Part shown: positions 45,732 to 57,850 of the stretch, piece by piece
Position numbering within the stretch: the stretch's first letter is position 1
Layout: every line of letters starts with the position of its first letter
Origin: Akebia trifoliata
Taxonomy: Eukaryota; Streptophyta; Magnoliopsida; Ranunculales; Lardizabalaceae
Direction: 5' to 3'
DNA length: 64,000 nt
Assembly (NCBI GenBank): GCA_017979445.1
Contig: CM030717.1
Span: 19,269,288 to 19,333,287, forward strand
Program-made: the position numbers and the translations under genes
The notes under the pieces: generated by a model
The model's database searches: none
What the model was told of the DNA's origin: nothing
What the model saw: only the letters and a program-made list of their open reading frames with translations

Positions 45732-46556
45732 AGATCCGTGTTGACAAACCTCCGGTTCCGTACTGATAAATTTACAGTTCCGTGTTGACAAACCTCTGGC
45801 TCCGTGCTAATAACCCTCTAGTTCCGAGCTGACCAACCTCCGGCTCTATGCTAATAAACCTTTAGTTTCGTGCTGACAAGCCTCCGACTCAATGCCAACA
45901 AACTTCCAGTTCCGAGCCGACAAACATCCAACTCTGTGTTGACAAACCTCTTGCTCCATGCCGACAAACCTCCAGTTCCGTGTTGACAAACTTCTAGCTC
46001 CGTGTTGACAAACTTCCAACTCCGTGTTGACAAACCTCTAGTTCCATGCCGATAAACCTCTAGTTCTGTGCTAATAAACATTTAGCTCCATACTGACTAA
46101 CCTTTGGCTTCATGCCGATAACCCTCCGGCTCCGTATTAACCAACCTCCAGCTCTGGGCTGAGAAACCTTCAATTCCTTGCTAACAAACCTCTGGCTTCG
46201 TACCGATAAACTTTCAACTCTGTGCTGACAAACCTCCAGTTCCAGGCTAACAAACCTCTGGCTCCTTGTCGATAACCTTCCAACTCCATGCCTATAAACC
46301 TCCATCTCTATGCTGACAAACCTCTGGTTCCATGCCAATAAACTTCTAGTTCTATACTGACAAACCTCCAACTCTATGCTGACAAACATCTGGTTTCGTA
46401 TAGATGAACCTTCAACTCCATGTCGATGAACCTTCAGTTTCGTGCTGACAAACATTTGGTTCCGCGCTGATAAAACTCCAACTCTATACTAACAAACCTC
46501 AGCTTCGTGCTGATCAATATCTGGTTCCGTGCCGACAAAACCCAACTCTATGCTAA
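45732..46556 (+). repeat. 22-bp minisatellite in B leader, about 37 units
   Basis: The unit reads TTCCGTGCTGACAAACCTCC plus AG/GG/AA, alternating in part between CTCC and TTCC starts. Three units make 66 nt or 22 codons, so minus-strand ORFs (45851-46081, 46060-46455) show a 22-residue period (LEVCQHGT, RFVSTEL). It is not CRISPR: there are no unique spacers. Confidence 0.88.
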
Positions 46557-47030
46557 CAAAAATCAATCCCAACCAAATTCAGAGTTTTTTTAATGTAACT
46601 TTACCAATTAATCCAACTTTACCCAATAAATCATCATGCATTTTCATCTACTCCCAGATCTGATGACAATCAGCAGGAAGTGACGGTCATATCTAAACCA
46701 TCAAGGGAGTTAGTCTCCCTACCTATCTATCCTGCAGAAGAGGGGAAAGTCTTTAAAAATTGAGAGGAATACCCAATCACTTATGAGGTCGCAATAGGGT
46801 CCAGAATCCCTACGGTCTCCAAAAAGAATGCTATTAGTAAAATCTCGTTTGCCCGAGGACCATAATGAGCCCTTGTCCTTGAAGTAAGACTGTTTTGGGG
46901 GCTCACTTTCGTTGTTAATGAATTTGCATTATTTTTCTTTATCTTGTTTCAAGAATTCAGATGATCCACAAAATCCAAAAAAATCAAAAAGTTTTTAAAA
47001 TTCAAAAAAATAGAAATTTTCAAAATACCA
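46557..47030 (+). other. B region where gag is expected
   Basis: Just before pol, gag would be expected. I found no gag core, Pro-rich linker or zinc knuckle. A piece around 46860-46930 (TGTTTTGGGGGCTCAC) is unrecognised. Confidence 0.45.
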
Positions 47031-48130
47031 AAGGTTTTCAAAGAATTTCCTCAGTTGAATGAGCCTTGTAACATAATAGAGTATGAAACAGATGAATACG
47101 ACTTTGACCTCGAGCTCGACTTTGATCTCATGGGGATCGAAGAAGAGTTAGAGGAAGAGCTTGAATATCCTCTAAAAGAAATCAAAGAACTCATAGAGCA
47201 TCACGAGATGGGTGTTCAGTCAAATATAGAGGATACAAACTCAATGAACCTAAGCACCGAAAATGACTCACGGATCGTAAAAATCAGAGCCCTATTGACG
47301 ACTGAATAAAAAGAAGAGATGACAAAATTTTACAGCAGTACCAAGACATCTTCGCATGGTCTTATCATGAAATGCCTGGTTTAGACACAAATCTAATCAT
47401 CCACAAGTTACCTTTTACATCGAGAACCAAGTCGGTCAAGTAGAAATTAAGAAGATTGAAACCAGAATGCACACTTAAGGTCAAGGATGAAGTAACGAAG
47501 CAGTTCTAAGTAGGGTTTCTCGTGGTATCCACTTACCCTGAATGGCTCACTAACGCCATTCATGTACCTAAGAAGGATGGGAAAGTGTGCATGTGCGTTA
47601 ACTATCAAGATTTGAACAGAGTTAACCCTAAAGACGACTTTCCACTACCACACATCGACACTCTGGTCGATAATATAGTTGGGCATGGCATGTTCTCCTT
47701 CATGGATGGCTTCTTGGGTTACAATAAAATAAAAATGGTTAAAGAAGACCAAGAGAAGATCTTATTCATCACATCTTGGGATACCTTTCACTATAAAGTC
47801 ATGCCATTCGATCTCAAGAATATTAGGGCAACTTACCAACGAGCCATGACTGCCTTATTTCATGACATGATTCACAAGAAGATGAAAGTATACGTAGACG
47901 ACATGATAGCTAAATCAATCTCGATGAGGACCATCTGGTGAACTTGAAGAAACTGTTTGATTGATTAAGGAAATACAGTTTAAGGCTTAATCTTGCAAAG
48001 TACGTATTTGGGGCAATGTCCAGAAAGCTGTTAGGGTTCATTGTCAATAGAAGAGGCATCGAAATCAATCCCACAAAAACAAAGTACATTATAAATATAG
48101 AGCCATCCAAATTAGAGAAGGAGATCAAAG
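47031..48130 (+). pseudogene. pol: B reverse transcriptase with acidic linker
   Basis: The linker at 47055-47309 is acidic (YDFDLELDFDLMGIEEELEEE) and ends LSTENDSRIVKIRALL, as in Ogre-type pol. One base is missing near 47327, after which the frame resumes with DIFAWSYHEMPGLDT. RT motifs are STYPEWLTNAIHVPKKDGKV (47530-47590), PLPHIDTLVDNIVGH, FSFMDGFLGYNKIKM, FHYKVMPFDLKN and the catalytic YVDDMIAKS (47890-47916). It continues through another frameshift to GIEINPTK (48058). Stops at about 47307, 47440 and 47508 fit C-to-T of Gln codons. The enzyme is inactive. Confidence 0.88.
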
Positions 48131-48830
48131 GATTCCTAGGGAGAATTCAATAAATTAATCAGTTCATCATACAACTCACACCGATTTGTGAGTCAGTATT
48201 CAAACTACTAAAAAAAATGAGCCGAAAGAATGGAGTGAAGCCTGTCAGGAGGCTTTTGATAAGATAAAGAATTACCTACTTAATCCACCAATCTTGGTTC
48301 CACCTACAAATGGTCGACCTCTATTGATGTACCTCTCCGTGTAAGGAAACTCCATGGATTGTGTACTGGGACAGTATGATGAAACTGGTCAGAAAGAGCG
48401 AGCCATCTATTACCTTAGCAAGAAGTTCAGAAGTTATAAGACGAGTTATTTGACTCTGTAAAAGACGTGTTATGCCCTCGTTTGGGCATCACAACGGCTA
48501 TGCCATTACCTGCTCAGTTATTCGACTATGTTTTTTACTCGGATGGATCCTTTGAAGTATCTTTTTGAAAAGTCGACATTAACGGGACGCACTGCAAAAT
48601 GACAACTACTATTATCTGAGTTTGACATCACTTATGTCACTCAAAAATCTATTAAGGGACAAGCCATTGCTGACCACTTAGTAGAGGACCATCTACCCGA
48701 CTATGAGCTATTGAAGACAAATTTTCAACATCTCTGAAGATACCATTGTTAATTCTCTAGATATTGGTATTTAAGAAAAACCAACGTACTATTTGCCTGT
48801 AGAAGTCGAAGAACCTGGGAAAAAATTGTG
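48131..48830 (+). pseudogene. B RNase H remnant
   Basis: The frame reads FKLLKKNEPKEWSEACQEAFDKIKNYL (split by small indels), then PLLMYLSV, ETGQKERAIYYLSKKF, TCYALVWASQRLCHYL, DPLKYLFEKSTLTGR and GQAIADHLVE (48660-48680). The order and words are those of gypsy RNase H. Several stops are present, including TAA at the position of the family Trp/Gln in YLSV-stop-GNS. Confidence 0.8.
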
Positions 48831-50064
48831 GTATGCAGACATCAAGGCATTCTTAAAGGATCGAACTTTCCTACTCAATGCCACAACAACTATCGAAAGA
48901 TTATTAAGAGATTGGTGGGACAGCTCTTTTTGAGTAATGGAGTCTTATACAAGAAATCACAGCACGAGGTCATCCTCAGGTGTGCAACAAAAACAGAAGC
49001 TCAACATTTAATTAAGACCGTGATGGTGGAGTTTGTGGACCTCACAAGAATGGACATATGCTGGCAAAGAAGATTATGAGAATGGGTTACCACTTAATGA
49101 CTATGGAGAGCAATGGGTATCAACATGTTCGAAAGTGTCATTTGTGTCAAATTTACGCTAATAAAATCAATGCGTTACCTTCAGAATTGCACAACATGAC
49201 TTTTTTCTAGCCATTCTCACTTTGGGGAATGGATGTCATCAGATAGATCAATCATCAAGCTTCCAATAGGTATCGTTTCATCTTGGTTGCCATCGAATAC
49301 TTTTACAAAATGGGTAAAAGCCGCATCCTACGCCAATGTTACAAGGGGCAACATCTTGAAGTTTGTGATCATATATCGATACGGCCTTCCAAGCGGAATA
49401 GTAACTGATAACACAAAGAATCTCAAAAACAAAGACATGTCCAAAATGTGCTAGGATTTTTCAGATTACCTATCACAACTCAATTATTTATAGACCAAAA
49501 ATGAATGGAGAAATCAGAGTCGCCAACAAAAATATCAAAAAGATCATCAAGAAAATAACTGTCACTTATTAGCATTGGCACGAGATGTTACCATTTGCTT
49601 TACACGCTTATCGAACATCAATCCAAACTTCAACTAGGGCAACGCCTTATTTACTAGTCTACGAAATGGAAGCAATCTTGTCTGTTGAGGTCGAGATTCC
49701 CTCCTTTCAGATCTTAAAAGAAGTTGAATTGGATGAGGTAGAATGGATCCAAGTCCGATTCGATTAGTTGAACTTAATAAAAAAGAAACGACTTTCAGGA
49801 ATCTGTCATGGGCAAATTTATCAATGGAAAATAGCTTGTGCTTATAACAAGAAGGTTCGACTTCAAGAGTTTGTACCAGACGACCTAGTTCCGAAAAAGA
49901 TTCTGCCTATACAAGAAGATACGAGAAGGAAGTTTAGACCAAATTACAATAGGCCATTCGTCGTCCAAAAGGTACTGTCTAAGGGAGTATTGATTCTCAC
50001 AAAGATGGACGGAAAGGTCTTTCCGCAACCGATCAATGCTTACACCGTTAAAGTCATCCCTTGA
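48831..50064 (+). pseudogene. B integrase remnant
   Basis: The zinc-finger region is around 49010-49160 (ending CHLCQIYANKIN). The core has PFSLWGMDVI (about 49215) with the first Asp, a shifted VTDN-like part near 49395-49410, and RVANKNIKKIIKK as the third-residue region (49519-49553). ALHAYRTSIQTSTRATPYLLVY (49600-49660) and a C-terminal domain (49768-50064) follow, with RRKFRPNYNRPFVVQKVLSKG and a natural stop at 50062. Frameshifts and stops are many, but the last part is open. Confidence 0.82.
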
Positions 50065-52035
50065 AATGAAGAGAAGCCATCTTTCTACTACCTGAACAAT
50101 TATCCACTCTTAGTTAACCCTTTTTTAGCCATCACTTTCATTTCTTAACCCAAGACCGGGACAGGTCACCGTTATCAAGAAATGTAAAACAAAAAAAGCA
50201 AAAAAAATAGAAAAATAGAGAGATCTAAAGTCAAAAGAAAATACCAAAATAAATTTCTGGCCCACACGAGGATAAACTATGAACGGCTAAAAGTACAAAA
50301 AAAAAAAGTCACAAACCTTAAATATTTGATCTTAAGCTTGACCCAAATCTCCTACCTAAAAAATTTTGTGAAATGCTGGGAGGAGACATAGATCATATTT
50401 TCGAAATAAAAATAGACAAATCCTATGTCCATTTTATGCCTCAATCTAGATTCAACCTTTTTTGTCCTTTCACAACCTTAGCCTAAGCCTACGTTTCGTC
50501 CTATTTAAAGTCCTCTCAAATCAAGGAATGGCTCAAGGCAACTCAATCACGATGTAAGCATGTCATGAGAAATATCATCAAGTGTAGTTGATCTTGCTAC
50601 TCAGTTTGGATTTATAGTCACCAAAGTCGTCAGAAGACCCGAGAGGAGAGGTCAAGTCGAATATTTGAAAAAAAGAACTACTTGAAGGGTAGAGTTATTG
50701 ATCTCGAAACTCAACTTGAGTCACCACACAATGAAGATCGTCGGAGGAACTCGAAAGGGGAGTCCAGATTTATTATTCAAGAAAGAGCGCCACTAGAAAA
50801 GTAAAGCGTTCGATCTCGCAGCTCAACTTGAGTCACCTAGCCACGAGGGGCATAGAAAAATTGAGAAGGAGTTCAAAGTGAAAATCTATACGGTAAGCTT
50901 AGATTGAAAATGCATGGTGAAAACCTACAAGGGCACTGTGAGTAAAAGATCAGTCTATGGCAAGATCAAAACCATTGGTATGATGAAAAGTCGAAAAGGG
51001 TGTAGATACACAAAAATGTGAAAATCGGGTCTGGTGAAAATCGTAACTGGTGCGAGGGGAAAAAATGAAAAAGAAAAAAAAACAAAAGAACTCTTGGCTT
51101 GCAAGAGAATAAATTGTGAACGGCAAAAAAAAATCTCGAAGTCCTTAATATTCCAACAGATATAATGAAGATAACTCAGTCAAAATTCTTAATTTCAGGG
51201 ATGACTATAAAGATGCTAAGGATTAGTTGACACTTGCATCTTGGACTTTTGGCAAAAACACCATAATCGTCAAAGTTCAGAGTTATCGAACATTGGTCTA
51301 TCATAGATTATTCAACAAAGGCAATCTTTCAAAATCTAAAACAAAAAGAAATGCATCGTCAAAATTATTATTTTTGGCCTGTGATGAAAAATCAAGGACT
51401 TTCTCAAAACCCAAAGTTTTCAAAAATAATAGATATATTTGAGGCCAATACGTAAAAAACCTATTTTTTTCATTTCATTCATTTCAAATAGTATTACACA
51501 GTTCTTCTTGAAAGTAAAGTACAAAAAGGGACAACGGCCATGCTACGACTTTGATTTGAGTAGCTTGGTTAATGATGATTCTCTCAGCATCCAAAGCAGG
51601 ATGACTCACCGAATACTCAAATATCAGGTCGTCATGCATCTTCAAAGCAAGCCTCTCTCAAGAACGGCCACGCTATGCTAAACCTTCTCAAGACGATCTC
51701 GTAACTTCCATGAAGAGGGAAAACTAAGTTCAAAATTCAGAAATAACAAGGGGAAAAGAAAAAAAAATTCAAAGATTATATTGCATGATTTGAAACGTTA
51801 ATCACTTTCAAAAATCATCAAAAACAATTTATCCAAGATTTCAAACGAACTCCATGCCATGAAGTCAAGGATTTCAAAAAGGCTAACCCTGTCAGACCCC
51901 ATGCTTAGGTAGCAACATTCTACAAAAAACTCTTCAATCAATTCAACGTTTTTAATCTTCTTGAGATGAATCATTTTAGATTCGCACAAAAAAGGGTCTA
52001 GTCTATTCTTTGTAGTTCTTTGTAAGCAACTCCTA
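50065..52035 (+). other. B 3' UTR between pol and 3' LTR
   Basis: About 2 kb. Two similar blocks occur (50578-50650 and 50690-50850), each with TCGATCTCG-AACTCAACTTGAGTCACC and a phrase like GAAGATCGTCGGAGGAACTCGA. A pair of direct repeats of about 110 bp is therefore likely. The ORFs at 51227, 51439 and 51798 have no similarity. I saw no antisense ORF of the G1/G2 kind. Confidence 0.6.
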
Positions 52036-52049
52036 CAAATAGGGACAGC
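52036..52049 (+). other. B polypurine tract
   Basis: AAATAGGGACAGC directly before TGTAGACATC; it is weak but in the right place. Confidence 0.55.
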
Positions 52050-54007
52050 TGTAGACATCTCAATTTGTGGTACCCTTAGGAAAGTCTAAATTTTCTCGAA
52101 TTGGTTTCAATTAAGAACTTGATCTTCTCAACGGGCCCGCATTACCAATTGGCATTATTTTCATGCATACATGCGTACAAGCATCATGTCATATACTTAG
52201 CATGCTCAACCTTGTCCCTAATCCAATCTAATTCCCTACCACTTCCCTAATCCAATCAAAATCCATACCTAACCCACCTTCCTAATCATGGGCCAACCTA
52301 ATTTTGTATCCACTTTCTATTAACCAACCCATTATCCCGTACCTAAGTCCATAAACCAAGTCCTACTAAACCCGTTCTCAAACCTAGCCTTAATACCCAA
52401 AGTTCATAACCCATTATCCCTAAAATATGTCCATAGTCATAACACCTATAATCCATAGCCCAAGTCCATCACCTATGCCCAATACCAAATCCATTCTAAG
52501 CCCATTCTCTCACACCTTCTCAGAAGGTGACACATGTTGATCTCCCTTAAGCTTTCAATACTCAATGCTTAATCTAATTAGAGAGTCAACTCTCCCTTCT
52601 AAAACTTTTAGAATACCATTTCCAAAAAGGGTGGTCAAACCAAAAAGGTTCTTTGATCTTTGGTAATAATTTATAAAGTTGAAGAACTTCCAATCACACC
52701 ATCAAAAGGTAGGAATCTTCAAGTACATAGATGAAGCTCTCCCATTAGTCCATTTCAAAAATATATATTCACCCTTGTTTTATGAGTTATTTACAAATGA
52801 ATCGAGGTCTATTTTTCACCTACCACTTCATTCTTACACATGTCACTCTCCTACTCACCCTTCCAAAAGTACTTTTGTTCTCTCATTATTCTATTTAAAA
52901 AATATACATCTACTATTGATTTATGAGTTATTTACAAATGAACCAAGGTCTACTTTTCACCTACCATTTCACCTTTACACATGTCACTACCCTATTCACC
53001 CCCCCAAAAGTACATTTTGTTCTCTCACCTCTATTTATTAAAAAATCAAAGATCAAAGAATGTTTTTTGAGTTTCTTCACAAATGTCATCTTTACCTTCA
53101 CACAAATGAAAAACCCAGAAGAAATAACCTATACCTCATGTCCATTCTTTGTATTTTTATGATTGGATCATTTTATCCCTAAAATTTATCTAAAAACTAT
53201 GTAAATACCCTCACTTTCTATGAGTAATTCATGCCCTCAAGCCCCTATTTCTCTATCCTAAACTCTACCCAAATTTCTACTCACTTTAACCTTCTTTCAA
53301 CTCAAGCTCCTATTCAAGAACCTTCACCCATCTCTCAACCCTCAACCAACAAACTCTTTTTTCTCTAACCATCAACCCAAGCACTCAACTCTCAAGACCA
53401 CTTCAAGACTCAAGCCCATTCAAGAAGCCTCAAAGGATAAGGTGGGTGTAGTTTAGGATTATTTTTAAGTTTTACATTCTTTTTCTAATCCTCACTTTTA
53501 TTTTTATTTTTATTTTTAGAGATTCTTAGGATGTAATGCATACCCTTCCCCAACTCCGACAAGTTGGGCTAAGGTTTGATTGAAAGGGTGGGGGTTGAAG
53601 CCTTATTTTCCCTTCATGCATCATGTTGTACACAACGCACACACTCACATATGCATGACAATGATGAATAAATGTGTCACCTTCTTGATAGGGTGAAACA
53701 CTAAATTTCTAGCCATGCATAAATGCATCAAGGTTATAGTCTGAAGGCAACTCCATCATAAAGTCTCTATAAAAGCTCAAACCGACATACATGTTAATAA
53801 AAAATAATTTTACTACATGGGTCATCTTTTTTTATAGGATCCCCCTAATGTCATATTAAAATCAAAACCCCTTCTCTAATGGAACATTTCACCCAACGCA
53901 CACACCACTCTAGTATGCGTTCCTATGCATTTTTTTAAGTTTTTTTTCAAGAAAAGAATAGCCAGGCAAGGTAATCACCTTTGGTGGAAAGGATGGGGTA
54001 CCTAACT
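52050..54007 (+). repeat. B 3' LTR, last ~195 bp missing
   Basis: It starts TGTAGACATCTC and follows the 5' LTR to the words GGATGGGGTACCTAAC, then breaks into A3 RNase H sequence at 54008. Two 140-bp units are present instead of three. The missing 3' end shows that the join is a deletion, not a clean insertion border. Confidence 0.88.
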
Positions 54008-55113
54008 TATAGAATATTTAAGTTGAGTATCACTAAGAGTTTTATTATTGTACTAAATAACGTGAGGATGTTTATCGATTCGTTGACTCAAAATAGCACC
54101 TATAACATAATTCGAACTGTTGCACATAACCTCAAATGGAACATTGTAATTTGGAAATTGAATGATAGGTGTCAAGGTTAATTCGAACTTAAGCTTGTTA
54201 AATACAAAAATACTTGACTCTAAGAAGTTGAAAGGATCTTTGCCTAAGAGTTCACATTAGGATTTTGAGATCTTCCTGAAATCTTTAATAAATCTACAGT
54301 AGAAACTTGCATGGCCTCGGAATAGCCTAATTTCTTTGACAATCTTAGGAATGGGAAATTTTGCAATTAAGCCTACTTTCACTTTTCTACTTCAATCCCT
54401 TTCACGGACACAATGTGACTTAACATTATTCTAGATGTTACCATAAAATTGTATTTTTTCCAATTAAGTAATAAGTTGACTTATAGTACACGAGGACCAA
54501 AGTCTAGTGATAGAAACATTTCTCAAAACTTGATTTGAATACTAAAAAATTATCTATGAACACTTCAAGACATCTTTCTATTATGTTTGAAAATATACTC
54601 ATCATACACTAATGAAAACTAGTTGGTGCATTGTACAACCCAAAGGGTATGCAGTGATATGCGAAAATTCTGAAGGTACATGTAAAAGTTGTTATCTCCA
54701 GATCGGTAAGAATAATGCGTATTTGGTAGTACCTTGAGGAACCATTCCAAGAAACAATAATTAGAATGTCTTACTAAACACTTTAACATTTGATCAATGA
54801 AAGGTAGTAGGAAGTGATATTTGGGAGTCATAGAATTGAGTTTCTTATAATCGATACACACTTTCCATCCAGTTTGGACTCAAATGGGAATTAACTTGTT
54901 GTTTTGGTTCACTACCACAATGATACCAGACTTCTTAGGAATAACCTGAATAGGACTCACCCAACGACTATTAGAAATAGGGTAGATGATATGCGTATCT
55001 AATAGTTTTATCACTTCACTCTGGACTACATCCTTCATGACAAGATTTAACCATTTTTGAGGTTCTAAGGAAGGCTTAGCGAAATCCTCCATACGAATGT
55101 GGTGCATTACCAC
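54008..55113 (-). pseudogene. pol: A3 RT and start of RNase H
   Basis: Minus-strand copy of the A1 pol. RT starts at 55113 (VMHHIRMEDFAKPSLEPQ) with ISNSRWVSPIQVIPKKSG and MCIDYKKLNSMTPKYHFLL (54861). The catalytic motif is worn to FIDN near 54560. RNase H begins at about 54150 and stops at the B border. Stops and frameshifts are frequent. At the nucleotide level the match to A1 runs to the last base before 54007. Confidence 0.85.
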
Positions 55114-55499
55114 GATGGATTAATTCCCTTAATGTTAGCTATAATACAATCAATAACTTTGTGATGTTATTTTAAAAATTTTAACAACTTTTTCTTCTAG
55201 ACTACACAAAGGTGAGAGGAAATTATCATAGGTAAAGTTTGATTTTTGTCAAGAAATGCGTATCTCAAAGTCCTGAGAAGTACTTTGAGTTCTAAGGTGG
55301 GAGGCTTGATTAGGGAAGGAATGAGAGTGGAAGTACAAACAGGAAGATTTTCTATTTTTGCATGCCAATGTGTAGAATCTAAATAAGGAATATATTCAAG
55401 CAAAGTATTGACCTCGTTTATGGACTCTTCTATGTCAAAATTTTGACCAGAGTGGGTCAAACATTTTTCTAGGGAATCAAAATATCCTAATTCTTAACA
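55114..55499 (-). pseudogene. A3 linker between protease and RT
   Basis: The frame 55460-55197 reads FDIEESINEVNTLLEYIPYLDS and PPTLELKVLLRTLRYAFLDKNQTLPMII, matching A1 2356-2598. It is open but has no known activity by itself. Confidence 0.8.
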
Positions 55500-55990
55500 T
55501 TTTTTATTTACTAGCGTATTTAACATCTTTACTTCCTCTATATCATCAGTTACATCAATTCCTTGTAAATTGTAGAAGACGTTCAATTTGATTTTCATAT
55601 CTCCAAATGCTAAAGTCATAATCTCATTTCTACAATGAATGACTACATCAGAAGTTGCTAAAAATGGACGTCTTAAGATTGAACATGACTATGTGAATTG
55701 ATCACCAACTCTATGTCTAAAATAATAAGTCAGTTAGAAAATAAAAATCCTTGACTTTCACTATCACATCTTCAATTGTACCTTTGAAAATCTTGATGGA
55801 CTTATCAGCTAAACTCAACGTGATATCGGTGGGTTTTAAAATTCCCAAACCTAGTTGTTTATAAATTGAGTAAGGTAAAAGACTCACTCTCGCCCCTAAA
55901 TCAAAGAGACATTTTCAACCACTTGATCTCTAATATGAATGGAAATTATCGAAGATCCAAGATCTATAAATTTCGGTGCAACTTACTGAA
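55500..55990 (-). pseudogene. A3 protease remnant, retaining the region A1 lost
   Basis: The minus strand holds VVENVSLI, then LLPYSIYKQLGLGILKPTDITLSLADKSIKI and IVKVKDFYF. The catalytic D-x-G-A stretch has stops and changes but its sequence is present, unlike in A1. The IILGRPF block is broken. Confidence 0.78.
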
Positions 55991-57056
55991 TGAGAGATGA
56001 AGCTTGGGCTGCCATGACAACTTCTTGAGGAAATGATGTTTTCCTCTTAGTTGTGGTCAAATTTTCTAAAATTTTGCATAAGAAGATATTTGTTTAATGG
56101 CATCTAAGATTGGAATATTGATGTGCATATTTTGAAAAACTTCGAGGACACCCTCAAATTGCTTACGTTTCTTATTATCTCTAAGGTGATAGGAAAAATG
56201 AAGTTCTAGGAATTGGTGGAATGATGAGAAATTCCTCCAAATCTTTCTCTTTCTCCTTAGGAGATTCTATGATTTTTTCTACTTTAACTTTGTCCTTCTT
56301 TGGGACATCATCTTCCTCGTCAATAGGCTGGACCTTGTTGTCCACCTTCTTTCCTGACCTTAAAGTGTGGATAACTTGGATAAAATCTTGTTGAATTCTT
56401 GAATGACTTCCTATCTTGTATTGACCTTTTGGTCTATTGGGAACCGTTTGTTGACTTCTAGGATTAGGAATAGTTTGACTAGGGAATTGCCCTTTCTCTC
56501 TCCTTTTAAGGGAAAGAGCTAATTTATCCAACTGAATTTCCATCTTAGCTATGGACTAAGTAGTGACCTAATTAATTTGATTTTGATTTTGGTTGGTCTA
56601 CTGTTGAGTTTGGATGAGCTGTTGTTGTTGTTTTATCAACTCTACCATCCTTGATTATAAATATTACAATTATTTGCCAGATGAATTGTAATTGGGCATG
56701 GAATCTAAAATTATGACTTTACATTCAGTAGATTACCTAGATTAATACAGAACTTGTGGAATAATAGCTTGCTTAATGGAAAGACCAGCTTGTTTAGGAT
56801 AGTTTTTATTGTAACTTGGCGAATCACTCGATTGAATTGATTTGTTTTGTTTATACAAGAAATTTGAAGGAACCTATTATCTGGATGATATGTTTGGCTA
56901 TACGAATTTTGAGTGAACTTCCTAAAAACATTATAACTATTAACAGCATTGGCCTGCTCGACCTTAACATATGGCAAGTTAGGACAACAACATTCAACCA
57001 AATGGTCGTTACCGTCACACAAGACACAAAAAGAAATTTGCTCGACTGAAACTTGT
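55991..57056 (-). pseudogene. gag: A3 gag, C-terminal two thirds
   Basis: It reads from about 57056 (QVSVEQISLCVLCDGNDHLVECC) through NVFRKFTQNSYSQTYHPDNRF to the Gln-rich part and the linker LDKLALSLKRREKGQFPSQTI ... SPKEKEKDLEEFLIIPPIP (56543-56181), with the protease lead-in after that. The N-terminal gag domain and the 5' LTR are gone; the border with G2 is at about 57051-57056, where CTTGTACTT-like words overlap. Confidence 0.83.
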
Positions 57057-57236
57057 ACTTAGGAAGGTATTTCAGAATACCCAAGAAATTAAAAGTAGGA
57101 ATTTTAGAGAAAATTGTGAAGGACCATACTTAGTACGAAAGCGTTGAACGATAAGGACCTATTATCTATAAGTGATAGTCGAAAATGTAATTCCTCACCA
57201 TGGAATGTCTTTAACTTAAAGAAGTTTTATCAATAA
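57051..57236 (+). pseudogene. G2 integrase C-terminal tail (Tat-like)
   Basis: The sequence reads LVLRKVFQNTQEIKSRNFRE, CEGPYLVRK, then after one lost base ALNDKDLLSISDS and SPWNVFNLKKFYQ with the natural stop at 57234-57236. These are the hallmarks of the end of Tat-type pol. There is no internal stop. The tandem array starts about 40 bp downstream. The rest of pol is cut off at the A3 border. Confidence 0.85.
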
Positions 57237-57274
57237 AGTTTATTTCCTCTATCTCACTCTCCCCAATCTTTTTA

Positions 57275-57850
57275 AAACAAAAGCCTTGGCTTATAAGGGG
57301 AGCCAAGCTAGACCGTAAATAGGTTAGATTACAATAAAAGTCTTAGCACGAAAGGGAAGTCAAGCCCGATTGAAAGGGGGTCAAATTATAACAAAAGTCT
57401 TGGCTCATAGGGGAAGCCAAGCCAAGCCATAAATGGGTTGATTTACAACAAAAGTCTTGGCTCATAAGGGGAACCAAACATGACCATGAAGGCATCGATT
57501 TACAACAAATGTCTTGGCTAGTAAAGGAAGCCAAGCCTGATTGTAAAGGGGTCGGTTTACAATAAAATTCTTAGCTCATAAGGAGAGTCAAGCACGATCA
57601 TAAATTGGTTAGTATACAACAAAAGTCTTGGCTCATAAGGGGAGCCAAGCCCAACCGTAAGGGGGTCAAATTACAATAAAAGTCTTATCTTAAAAGGGGA
57701 GCTAAGCCCGACCTTAAAGGGGTTGATTTGTGATAAAAACTTTGGGTTAAAAAAGGAGACAAGCCTGATTGTAAAGGGGTCGGTTTACCACCAAAGCTTT
57801 GGTTGGAAAGAAAAGCCTAGCTCGGGTTGGAAAGAAAAGCCTAGCTCAAC
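57275..57850 (+). repeat. G2 3' UTR tandem array, about 10 units of about 58 bp
   Basis: Each unit contains AAAGTCTTGGCTCATAAGG, GGAGCCAAGCCCGACC and TAAAGGGGTCG-TTTACAAC. Unit starts are near 57285, 57344, 57402, 57461, 57510, 57570, 57627, 57685, 57741 and 57800. GGCTCATAAGGGGAGCC forms a short inverted repeat in each unit. The sequence is unrelated to the G1 array, though the place and unit length are alike. Confidence 0.88.

Larger units (their letters stand above)
41562..54007 (+). mobile_element. Tat/Ogre-like element B, both LTRs, no gag
   Basis: About 12.4 kb: 5' LTR, primer site, leader with two minisatellites, pol (RT, RNase H, integrase), a 2-kb 3' UTR and a 3' LTR that lacks its last ~195 bp. 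The spelling of RT (PLPHIDTLVDN, YVDDMI) and the tRNA-Arg-type primer site fit the Tat/Ogre group. Gag was not found. B is inserted into the minus-strand element A3; the right junction has lost sequence of both. Confidence 0.88.

Noticed and set aside
45732..46556. Regular 22-bp repeats that could suggest a CRISPR array
   Set aside because: Units are head-to-tail with no unique spacers, and the context is a plant retrotransposon leader.
52679..53162. ORFs of 120 and 79 codons in the B 3' LTR
   Set aside because: Same LTR unit as above, not a gene.
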